From contig JABJKH010000034.1 in assembly GCA_018660465.1 (NCBI GenBank), positions 1-55,937 of the forward strand: a stretch of 55,937 nucleotides of DNA. Reading direction: 5' to 3'. The translations under genes and the position numbers were made by a program. Of the stretch, positions 25,013 to 32,784 are shown one piece after another. Every line of letters starts with the position of its first letter. Within the stretch, counting starts at the first letter, position 1. The notes under the pieces are model-generated. The model saw only the letters and a list, made by a program, of their open reading frames with translations. It did not search any database and was not told the DNA's origin. This DNA is from Rhodospirillaceae bacterium. Its GTDB lineage: Bacteria; Pseudomonadota; Alphaproteobacteria; Rhodospirillales; JABJKH01.

Positions 25013-25902
25013 TGGCCGACGATACAGCGCAAGAGAACGGCGAAGAGAAAAAATCGTTCGGGTACCATACCGGTGACGTGGATACGGTGATTTCCGTTGA
25101 AGATGTTAACCGACAGGCTCAGGAATTTGCCGAAGTTATTGATGTGGAAACAATTGCCAAGCTGGCAAATAACGACCCCTTCGTCACTATTGAGCACCTT
25201 AGAGCTGGCTACGGCAAGATGGAGATCCTTCACGATTTCAATCTGCAAGTTGGCAAGGGGCAGTCGCTCTGCTTGATCGGACCTAATGGCGCCGGAAAAT
25301 CGACTATTCTGCATTCGATCTATGGGTTCACTAATATTTTTGCCGGTACAATTAGTTCTGGGCAAGGTGACAGCAAGCGCGACGTGACGGCCTTGTCATC
25401 GAACGAAAAGCTCAGCGATGCTGGTATTGCGTACATCCTGCAGGACAAGTCGATCTTTCCAGACATGACGGTGGAAGAGAACTTGTGGATGGGGGGCTTC
25501 TTGATGGAGACCCCGGATAAGGCCAAGGAAGCGGCGGAAAAAGTATTTTCCAAGTATTCCCGTCTGGCGGATCGCCGGAAGCATGTGGCAAAAGTACTTT
25601 CGGGTGGCGAGCGACGCTTGCTTGAAATTTCTCGCGCCTTGGTGATGAGCCCTGACGTGTTATTGGTCGATGAGCCGTCCATTGGTTTGGAGCCTCGGTT
25701 TATCGATATGGTCTTCGAAATTTTAGACGACCTACAAAACAACGAGGGCAAGACCATTATTATGGTCGAGCAGAACGCCAAGAAGGGCCTGGAATTCGCC
25801 GACATCGGCTATGTTCTGGTGTCTGGTGAGACAGCAATTGTCGGCTCTGGCGACGAGCTTCTGGAAAATCCTGATGTCGGGCGGCTGTTCCTGGGTGGTT
25901 GA
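25012..25902 (+). CDS. livF: Liv-type ABC ATPase, LivF, with N-terminal extension
   Basis: A 296-residue ATPase. The catalytic part begins at about residue 58 and holds Walker A GPNGAGKST, signature LSGGERRLLE, Walker B VLLVDEPSIGLEP and the Q/H loops (MVEQNAKKG). Usual LivF proteins are about 235 residues; here roughly 57 acidic residues precede the domain. No internal start with a convincing ribosome binding site was seen, and the one-base overlap with livG favours the long form. The extension might regulate or tether the ATPase. Confidence 0.9.
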   Translation: MADDTAQENGEEKKSFGYHTGDVDTVISVEDVNRQAQEFAEVIDVETIAKLANNDPFVTIEHLRAGYGKMEILHDFNLQVGKGQSLCLIGPNGAGKSTILHSIYGFTNIFAGTISSGQGDSKRDVTALSSNEKLSDAGIAYILQDKSIFPDMTVEENLWMGGFLMETPDKAKEAAEKVFSKYSRLADRRKHVAKVLSGGERRLLEISRALVMSPDVLLVDEPSIGLEPRFIDMVFEILDDLQNNEGKTIIMVEQNAKKGLEFADIGYVLVSGETAIVGSGDELLENPDVGRLFLGG

Positions 25903-25912
25903 TTTTGGGCAG

Positions 25913-27139
25913 CTAGGGCTTTTTTGTTGGGCGATCCAAGATAAACAACCCGATTGGGCCGATGGCAATAAAGGCTGCCGTGGCGCCGAAGGCCCATGTC
26001 CAGGCCTCTTTGCTTTGTTCGCCGCCTGCTAAGTCCAGGATAAAACCAAAAACGACCGGTGACACAAATGCCGCCGCTGCGGCGAATAGCGCATGCATGG
26101 CCATGGTTTGTCCGCGGATGGCCGGGTCTGCTCGGGCAATAACGCCGCCGTTGATAGCTGCAGCATCCGCCGAAATGGCAGCACCATAAACAAATACTAA
26201 CACCAATGAGATGCCATACGGGCCCCAAAGACTGACACCTAGGCCAACACCCAACACGGCGGATGTCATCATGATGAGAGAGATTATCTGCCGCCGTCCA
26301 ACCTTTGATACCATTTCGGCCATCATCACGGTTGCTAAGGCACCTAGCAAGTTGGCAACCGTAGCAATCACAGCAGGACTCCAATCAAGAAACATTTCTT
26401 CGACGGCGAGGTTTGCCTGTGCGAACACTAAATAAGCGACGATCCAGGCCCGCATAATCGATGATTCGCCGTTGTGCACGCCATATGAAACCATGTACGC
26501 GAATGCGCGCTTGTTACGAAACACGGATACAAAGTCCAGTTTGGAGGGGATGTCGGATTGCCGTGGTGCCGGGCTTGGGGGCAAAAATAGGAAGGTCAGG
26601 AACAATCCAAGCATTGGTCCAAGAGCTAATAACAGGAACGCCGTTTGCCAAGGTAATACGGCGCCTAATTGCCCGGTAACAAAAAATGAAAAACTTGCCC
26701 CCATGGCATAGCTGGAGGTGAGAATTGCAGTTCCCCGGTTTTGCTTTGATTCTGGCAGCGTATCACTGAGAGCCTTAAGCGTAGGCATATATGTTCCGGC
26801 AAAGCTTGCCCCCTGCAAGAACCGCCAAATTGACGCTGTCCAAATTCCCTGGGCCCACAAGGCGAACGCCACCGATGCGAAGACACCCAGGATCATACTG
26901 GCGATGATAATCTTTTTTGGATCCATGCGGTCGGTGAGGCCGGTCAATATGGGGACAGCAATCACATAGCCAGCGAAGTAAACCCCGCTGACCCAACCGG
27001 CTTCGGTATTATTGAGGTCCCAGGCGGACTGAAACATTAGCACGAGCGTTGGAAATGACACCATGCCCGTCATACCGCCGACGTTGGCGATGAACATAGC
27101 GGCAATTATGACACCTGGGGATTTAAAAATTTGGCTCAT
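25913..27139 (-). CDS. MFS transporter (paralog 1 of a tandem pair)
   Basis: About 408 residues from the ATG at 27139; a GTG 27 bases earlier is possible, and neither has a clear ribosome binding site. Twelve membrane segments, with the superfamily loop motif GLTDRMDPKKI and RFLQGASFAG in helix 4. It is strongly similar to the next MFS gene through most of its length, for example SPGVII, GWVSGVYFAGY and LKALSDTLPES occur in both. It is the last gene of the sugar-acid operon and lies behind a dehydratase relic. Substrate probably an organic or sugar acid, by context. Confidence 0.85.
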   Translation of the reverse strand: MSQIFKSPGVIIAAMFIANVGGMTGMVSFPTLVLMFQSAWDLNNTEAGWVSGVYFAGYVIAVPILTGLTDRMDPKKIIIASMILGVFASVAFALWAQGIWTASIWRFLQGASFAGTYMPTLKALSDTLPESKQNRGTAILTSSYAMGASFSFFVTGQLGAVLPWQTAFLLLALGPMLGLFLTFLFLPPSPAPRQSDIPSKLDFVSVFRNKRAFAYMVSYGVHNGESSIMRAWIVAYLVFAQANLAVEEMFLDWSPAVIATVANLLGALATVMMAEMVSKVGRRQIISLIMMTSAVLGVGLGVSLWGPYGISLVLVFVYGAAISADAAAINGGVIARADPAIRGQTMAMHALFAAAAAFVSPVVFGFILDLAGGEQSKEAWTWAFGATAAFIAIGPIGLFILDRPTKKP

Positions 27140-27149
27140 TTGAATAAAT

Positions 27150-27230
27150 CTACAGCGTTTGTTCACGTGCGGGGTTTGTCGTCAAAGAATCAGAATCACA
27201 ACCTTCTTCAGCTTGCAGGAAGTTGGGGAA
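27150..27230 (-). pseudogene. Relic of the 3' end of an IlvD/Edd dehydratase gene
   Basis: Minus-strand codons ending at the TAG 27150-27152 read LQAEEGCDSDSLTTNPARE plus a few residues. The intact dehydratase next door ends in LQAEEGCDFDFLIVSPARDH. Over 39 bases (27182-27220 against 28509-28547) only four differ. Homology fades before the stop codon of the second MFS gene at 27240. This is what remains of a second dehydratase copy that once preceded MFS paralog 1. Confidence 0.8.
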
Positions 27231-27239
27231 GGGTCCGCC

Positions 27240-28457
27240 TCAGCCTTTATCTTCACGATCTAAAGTAATTAAGGCAATTGGGCCGATGGCGATAAATACC
27301 GCCGTCGCGCCGAATGCCCATGTCCAGGCGGCTCTGCTCTGTTCGCCGCCCGCGATATCTAGGACAAATCCAAACAGTACCGGCAACAAGAACGCGGCCC
27401 CAGAACCGAACACGGCGTGCATGGCCATGCTTTGCCCCCTGATCGCCGGGTCTGATCGAGAAATGATGCCACCGTTGATGATCCCTGAATCAGCCGAAAG
27501 TGCTGCGGCATAGATAAAGACGACGGCAAATGTGAGCCAGTAAGGCCCCCAAAGGCTGAGCGCCAGAACAATCCCTAATGTGCCGGATGCGGTCATGGAG
27601 AGGCAAATCAAGCGCCGTCGCCCCACCTTCGGGACCAGTTCAGACATAACAACGATCAGCGGGACGCCGACCATGGTGACGACCGTGGCAATAGTTGCAG
27701 GGCTCCAATTAACAATAAGTGCCCCCGCACCAGCTTGAGCAAACACAAAATAGGCCACAACCCATGCCCGCATGATTGACGCTTCGCCATTATGCACGCC
27801 GTAGGCGATCATGTAGGCGAGCGCGCGCTTATTACTGAATACAGCCCGGTAGTCTAAAGAGAAGGTGCCTTCTCGTTGAGGTGACATGGGGTTAGATGGC
27901 AAAAACAAAATTGTTAGGCCAACCCCGAGCAGGGGGCCCAGCCCCAACATAAGGAAGGCTGTTTGCCACCCGAATATGCCCTCCAACTGCCCGGTCGAAA
28001 AATATGAAAAGCTCACCCCCGTTGCATAACTGGCGCTGATAAAGGCAGCTCCTCGGCTCCGGCTGGATTCAGGTAACGTATCACTGAGCGCTTTCATCAG
28101 TGGCATATAGATGCCGGCGAAGCTCACCCCTTGTACGAAACGCCATAGCGTTGCTGACCAAAATCCGGTGGCCAAATGGGCGAAGGCCGCTGCTGAAATA
28201 ATGCCGCCGATCATACTGGCGATAATAATTTTTTTGGGATCAAGGCGATCAGTTAGGCCTGTAAGCACGGGTACGGTAATCATGTACCCCGCAAAATAAA
28301 CACCACTGACCCAACCCGCTTGCGCGTTGTTTAGCTCCCAAGCAGACTGAAACATCGACACCAGGGTCGGAAACGACACCATCGCTGTCATGCCGCCAAC
28401 GTTGGCGACAAACATGGCGCCAATGATGACTCCGGGAGATTTTATTCCGGATCCCAT
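27240..28457 (-). CDS. MFS transporter (paralog 2 of a tandem pair)
   Basis: A 405-residue twelve-helix MFS protein, close paralog of the gene at 25913-27139. GGAAT precedes the ATG by about ten bases. It keeps GLTDRLDPKKI in loop 2-3, RFVQGVSFAG in helix 4 and MKALSDTLPES in the central region. It begins 20 bases after the dehydratase stop, so it is in the same operon. Probably carries the substrate or product of that dehydratase. Confidence 0.86.
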   Translation of the reverse strand: MGSGIKSPGVIIGAMFVANVGGMTAMVSFPTLVSMFQSAWELNNAQAGWVSGVYFAGYMITVPVLTGLTDRLDPKKIIIASMIGGIISAAAFAHLATGFWSATLWRFVQGVSFAGIYMPLMKALSDTLPESSRSRGAAFISASYATGVSFSYFSTGQLEGIFGWQTAFLMLGLGPLLGVGLTILFLPSNPMSPQREGTFSLDYRAVFSNKRALAYMIAYGVHNGEASIMRAWVVAYFVFAQAGAGALIVNWSPATIATVVTMVGVPLIVVMSELVPKVGRRRLICLSMTASGTLGIVLALSLWGPYWLTFAVVFIYAAALSADSGIINGGIISRSDPAIRGQSMAMHAVFGSGAAFLLPVLFGFVLDIAGGEQSRAAWTWAFGATAVFIAIGPIALITLDREDKG

Positions 28458-28477
28458 TTGCAGATAATTCCGTTGGT

Positions 28478-30202
28478 TTAAGGCGTGTGGTCGCGCGCAG
28501 GACTTACAATCAAAAAGTCAAAATCACAACCTTCTTCGGCTTGCAGGACGTGATCCAAATGCAGTTTCAGATAACCTCGATCCTGATCAAGATGTGCAGG
28601 TGGCGGTGACCAAGAGCCTTTACGGTCCGCCATTTCTGCGTCGGAAATCATTAGCTGAAGTGTTCGCCCTGGCACATCAAGCTTGATCTCGTCACCATTC
28701 TTGATCAGCGCCAAGGGACCACCTGCTGCAGACTCTGGGCTTATGTGCAAGACGATGGTGCCAAAGGCGGTGCCGCTCATGCGCGCATCTGATATTCTAA
28801 CCATGTCTTTCACACCAGCCCGGGCGAGCTTTTGCGGAATGGGAATGTAGCCAGCTTCCGGCATGCCGGGTGCGCCCTTGGGGCCTGCATTCCTCAACAC
28901 CAAGACATCGTCAGCACTGACGTCCAAGTCTTCGGAGTCAATTCGCTGGGTCATGTCTTCAAGCGACTCAAATACCACGGCACGTCCGGTATGAGTCATC
29001 AGTTGGGGGGATGCCGCAGATTGCTTGATGATGGCACCGCCTGGGGCAAGGTTTCCTTGTAACACCGCCATGCCACCTTCACCGTAAAGCGGTTTATCAA
29101 TTGGCGTGACAACGTCTTGTTGCCAAGGGGCGGGCAGGGCATCGATCTCTTCGCCCAGGGTTCGACCGGAAATCGTCGGTACATTCAAGTGCAATAAGGG
29201 GCGGAGTTCTCTGAGAATGGGACCAAGTCCACCGGCCTTGTGCAGGTCTTCCATGTAATGTTCGCCGGACGGTTTCAGATTGACCAGAACGGGGGTATCA
29301 GCGCCCAGTTTGTCGAAGGCTTGCAGGTCAACTTTGATGCCAAGTCTTCCGGCGATGGCGGTCATATGGATCAGCCCATTTGTCGACCCACCGATCGCGT
29401 GCAACACGCGAAGCGAGTTGGCGATGGACTGGGCGGTCATTATCGTTTCTGGAACCAGGTCTTCCTCAGCGATTTCAACGGCGCGGGCACCTGTCAGTTC
29501 CGCGTGACGGTATCGGTCACCAAGAACTGCGGGGATGGCGGCGCCTCCTGGCAACATCATGCCAAGTGTCTCTGTCATCAGCGCCATGGTGCTCGCCGTC
29601 CCCATAACGCCACAAGACCCAGCTGAGGGTACTAATTTACTGCCGACCTCTTCGATTTCCTGCTCGTCGAGTTCTCCGGCCCGGTGCATCGCCCACATCC
29701 GTCGGCAGTCAGTACACGCGCCGAGCCTTTCACCGCGATGGCTGCCGGTGAGCATGGGCCCGGTCACGCACATGATGGACGGCACGCCAGCACTGGCAGC
29801 CCCCATCAGCAACGCCGGCACGGTCTTGTCGCAGCCGCCGACTAAGACGACGGCATCCATTGGCTGGGCACGGATCAATTCTTCAGTGTCCATGCTCATC
29901 AGATTGCGTAGGAACATGCTGGTCGGATGAGAAAAGGATTCATGCAGGCTAATGACCGGAAATTCCATCGGCAGACCACCCGCCAGCATGACGCCACGCT
30001 TGATTGCTTCGATCAGCTGCGGAACGGTGCCGTGACAGGCGTTATAAGCGCTATAGGTATTGGTGATGCCAATGATCGGTTTCGACAGGGCGTCGTCGGA
30101 ATAGCCCATGGCCTTGATGAAGGCTTTGCGCAGAAACAACGAGAACTTCTCATCACCATAGCGAGTAAGCCCTTTCTTCATGCCGCGCAATTTGTCAGCC
30201 AT
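28478..30202 (-). CDS. IlvD/Edd family sugar-acid dehydratase
   Basis: A 574-residue iron-sulfur dehydratase. Cluster cysteines are Cys56 (YNACHG), Cys124 (GGCDKT) and Cys197 (GSCGVMG), at nearly the spacing of L-arabinonate dehydratase, which carries a [2Fe-2S] cluster; an extra GACTDC lies at 161-166. The C-terminal active site has SDARMSGTAFG with the catalytic serine. The length and Cys pattern favour the sugar-acid (arabinonate/xylonate-type) branch over biosynthetic dihydroxy-acid dehydratase. It would convert an aldonate to a 2-keto-3-deoxy acid. Neighbours are a hydroxyacid dehydrogenase upstream and two MFS carriers downstream. Confidence 0.85.
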   Translation of the reverse strand: MADKLRGMKKGLTRYGDEKFSLFLRKAFIKAMGYSDDALSKPIIGITNTYSAYNACHGTVPQLIEAIKRGVMLAGGLPMEFPVISLHESFSHPTSMFLRNLMSMDTEELIRAQPMDAVVLVGGCDKTVPALLMGAASAGVPSIMCVTGPMLTGSHRGERLGACTDCRRMWAMHRAGELDEQEIEEVGSKLVPSAGSCGVMGTASTMALMTETLGMMLPGGAAIPAVLGDRYRHAELTGARAVEIAEEDLVPETIMTAQSIANSLRVLHAIGGSTNGLIHMTAIAGRLGIKVDLQAFDKLGADTPVLVNLKPSGEHYMEDLHKAGGLGPILRELRPLLHLNVPTISGRTLGEEIDALPAPWQQDVVTPIDKPLYGEGGMAVLQGNLAPGGAIIKQSAASPQLMTHTGRAVVFESLEDMTQRIDSEDLDVSADDVLVLRNAGPKGAPGMPEAGYIPIPQKLARAGVKDMVRISDARMSGTAFGTIVLHISPESAAGGPLALIKNGDEIKLDVPGRTLQLMISDAEMADRKGSWSPPPAHLDQDRGYLKLHLDHVLQAEEGCDFDFLIVSPARDHTP

Positions 30203-30222
30203 AATATTCCCCAGAGATACCC

Positions 30223-30606
30223 TCAGTTATTATAACATTGATGCCACAATAAATGTCCGTCGTCACCGTTTGTAAATCTGAACCATGCGTCTTTTGTGCC
30301 AGGGGTGATCTGACCAACCACATCAATGTCGATGGGCTTCGTTATCGCAAATGATTTGCGCGGCAATCGCCATTCCATAAGTTCAAACCCGAAGGTCTTT
30401 ATCGTTACTGGGTTCACCGTGCCACTGAGCGAGCACTTCACATCCACACGCCCGCCAGATTTCAACACGTCGATGTAAAATTCGGTGGTTCTATTCGGAA
30501 AGACTTCGTGCGGGTGAGAATCTTCGTTGTTGATATAGGCCCGCGGAACAGGGTCTGCGAATGCGCTGGTCGCAATGAGACAAGCGAGTACAACGAATAT
30601 CCTCAT
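30223..30606 (-). CDS. Small secreted protein of unknown function
   Basis: A 127-residue protein with a signal peptide (MRIFVVLACLIATSAFA, cleavage near ADP). The mature ~110 residues look all-beta, with two cysteines (KCSL and HQCY at the end) that could form a disulfide. No family was recognised. Its ATG overlaps the stop of the upstream oxidoreductase by four bases, so it is co-translated within the sugar-acid operon. A periplasmic partner role is possible but unsupported. Confidence 0.65.
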   Translation of the reverse strand: MRIFVVLACLIATSAFADPVPRAYINNEDSHPHEVFPNRTTEFYIDVLKSGGRVDVKCSLSGTVNPVTIKTFGFELMEWRLPRKSFAITKPIDIDVVGQITPGTKDAWFRFTNGDDGHLLWHQCYNN

Positions 30607-31463
30607 GGTTGTGTATCCTCAATCGCCTGCATGACATCGTGATAGGACTTTGGCGGCGCATCTGCAAACCGCGATTTTAAATCGTGCTTTGACCAATCGG
30701 TGAGACGCTTGGCAGCTGCGTCTGCCATGATAGGCTCGATGCCCATGTCAGTGAGGGTGCGCGCGACCTCAACCATCTCATGGGCGCGTCGTTCACCATG
30801 AATTGCGGTTCGGGTCATGAGATTACTCGCCAGCGCATTCCAATCGAGCCCGGGATAACCTTGGCCAACGTAATCGAAGACCTGTTCGGTGACGCCGTAT
30901 CGCCATGATGCCAAGACACATTCGCCAAATAAGGCTTCCAAGCCTTTAACGACGATGCTGCGAAACATTTTTGTGGCGGCGGCGCGGCCATATTCGGGAC
31001 CAAAATCTTCCAAGTCCATTCCCAAGGGTGCGAAGGCATCAATAACCCGATTGGCAGCAGAGCCACAGAGTAACATTGGCACCTTGATTCCAAGTGGTCC
31101 AACGGAGGCCATGACTGCTGCCTCAACAAAATCCGCGCCGGAAGCGTTTATAGTTTCGGCAATCATGAGTTTTTCATCTGGTGAGGTAGAGTTCAAATCC
31201 AAGTAGCAATGGGTGCTTTTAAGGTAAGGTGCGACATCTTCGGCAACAGACAATGCTGCTGTTGTCACGACCGTTGAGAAAATAAATTCGCTATTTTCCG
31301 CCAGGTCCTTGAAAGATGCGCAGGGCTTTATGCCGGTCTGACTGGTTCGGGCAGCGAATGCGGGGTCGGAATCATAAGCTGAGACGGAATGAACCCCAGC
31401 CTTAAGCAATCCAGCCGCCAGGATTGATCCAGCCTCGCCGAAGCCAATGAAGCCAACTTTCAT
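30603..31463 (-). CDS. NAD(P)-dependent beta-hydroxyacid dehydrogenase-like oxidoreductase
   Basis: About 286 residues from the ATG at 31463, which has GGAGGGG just upstream; an ATG 15 bases earlier overlaps that ribosome binding site. The Rossmann domain starts with VGFIGFGEAGSILAAGLL. The second domain matches the DUF1932 branch of the 6-phosphogluconate dehydrogenase-like family (phosphogluconate dehydrogenase NAD-binding), with the conserved lysine region AATKMFRSIVVKGLEALF. It probably oxidises a 3-hydroxy acid. First gene of the minus operon, divergent from the decarboxylating dehydrogenase. Confidence 0.82.
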   Translation of the reverse strand: MKVGFIGFGEAGSILAAGLLKAGVHSVSAYDSDPAFAARTSQTGIKPCASFKDLAENSEFIFSTVVTTAALSVAEDVAPYLKSTHCYLDLNSTSPDEKLMIAETINASGADFVEAAVMASVGPLGIKVPMLLCGSAANRVIDAFAPLGMDLEDFGPEYGRAAATKMFRSIVVKGLEALFGECVLASWRYGVTEQVFDYVGQGYPGLDWNALASNLMTRTAIHGERRAHEMVEVARTLTDMGIEPIMADAAAKRLTDWSKHDLKSRFADAPPKSYHDVMQAIEDTQP

Positions 31464-31579
31464 AAAACGCCCCTCCAATCAATTTATCCCCATTAATTAA
31501 ACCTAATCACAGAAGTTGGCCCCTTGCCATCAATTAGCACTTTGGCTTTTATGGTACTAAGGTTTTGAGAGGAAACTGA

Positions 31580-32668
31580 ATGCCTATTAATGACGAATTT
31601 CAGATAGCAGTTTTGCCAGGGGATGGCATTGGTATCGAGGTTATGGACGCCTGCTTGGATGTGTTGAGGCATATCCAGGCTAAGGTTGGAGGGTTTTCCC
31701 TGGTGACGGAGACCTTGCCGTGTGGGGCCGGGCATTATCTTGAAGCAGGTACGGATTTGCCGGACGAGACTTTTCGGAAGGCACAAGACGCGGATGCGGT
31801 GTTGTTGGGGGCGATGGGGTTGCCGAATATCCGTCGGGCGGATGGGACGGAGATTAATCCCCAACTCGATTTTAGAATTGAGTTCGAGCTGTTTGCCGGT
31901 GTTCGACCCGTCAAAGTGCTGCCGGGTATTCCTGCGGCCTTAACGGATCCCAGAGCGGCCGATATCGATCTTATCGTCATTCGCGAACAGACCGAGGGAT
32001 TGTTCATTGATATTCGAGAAGAGAAGGCGGAAAACGACGATGAAGTCGCTGACCGCTGCTTAATCACCCGGCCTGGGACCGAGCGGGTCGTAGATTTCGC
32101 CTTTGATCTGGCACGCCGCAGGAAAGGAGAGGGCAGAAAGGGCAAGGTCACCTGTGTCGATAAGGCCAATGTGCTGTCGTCGATGGCATTTTTTCGCAAA
32201 GTGTTTGATGAGCGCGCGGCCCTGAATGCCGACATAGAACCCGATCACGCCTACATCGACATCACTGCGCACAACTTGGTACGCCGACCTTGGGATTACG
32301 ACGTTATGGTCATGGAGAACCTATTCGGGGATATTGTCTCCGACCTGACGGCGGCTCTGATTGGCGGCATGGGCGTTGCCCCGTCTGCGGATCTGGGCGC
32401 TAAGCATGGAGTGTTTCAACCGTGCCATGGAACGGCCCCAGATATCGCCGGCCAAGGAATAGCCAATCCAACGGCCATGCTGCTATCGGCGGCGCTGATG
32501 TTGGATTGGCTAGGTGAAAATCAGGATCACGCGATGTGCAAGGAGGCGGGACGGCTTTTAGAGGGAGCGGTTAAGCAAGGATACGTCTTGGGACGCATTA
32601 AACCCGCTGAATTCGGTGGATCAGATGGCACTGCATCTATTGCGGCGACAGTGAAAGAATTGATTTAA
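31580..32668 (+). CDS. Isopropylmalate/tartrate dehydrogenase-type decarboxylating dehydrogenase
   Basis: A 362-residue member of the isocitrate/isopropylmalate dehydrogenase family. It opens with AVLPGDGIGIEVMDACLDVL and has the metal/substrate signature MENLFGDIVSDLTAALIGG (about residues 245-263), followed by FQPCHGTAPDIAGQGIANP. The substrate loop differs from LeuB (YEGLFIDIREE region), so a 2-hydroxy acid such as tartrate or a malate derivative is plausible rather than 3-isopropylmalate. No leuCD is nearby. The 116-base divergent gap to the oxidoreductase operon suggests common control of sugar-acid use. Confidence 0.83.
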   Translation: MPINDEFQIAVLPGDGIGIEVMDACLDVLRHIQAKVGGFSLVTETLPCGAGHYLEAGTDLPDETFRKAQDADAVLLGAMGLPNIRRADGTEINPQLDFRIEFELFAGVRPVKVLPGIPAALTDPRAADIDLIVIREQTEGLFIDIREEKAENDDEVADRCLITRPGTERVVDFAFDLARRRKGEGRKGKVTCVDKANVLSSMAFFRKVFDERAALNADIEPDHAYIDITAHNLVRRPWDYDVMVMENLFGDIVSDLTAALIGGMGVAPSADLGAKHGVFQPCHGTAPDIAGQGIANPTAMLLSAALMLDWLGENQDHAMCKEAGRLLEGAVKQGYVLGRIKPAEFGGSDGTASIAATVKELI

Positions 32669-32784
32669 AATTTTTATATATATTTTTGTGGGCAGATTGT
32701 TGAAGGAAGAGGCTTATGGTAATCTTCTTTCGGGCGTCGGTTGATTTCCGATATGTGATTTTGTAAGCAGACTTAAATTTAGAA

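Noticed and set aside
25809-26384. 191-codon minus-strand frame across the livF end and MFS end
   Set aside because: It overlaps two convincing genes in other phases and has a Cys/Arg/Gly-rich composition typical of a shadow.
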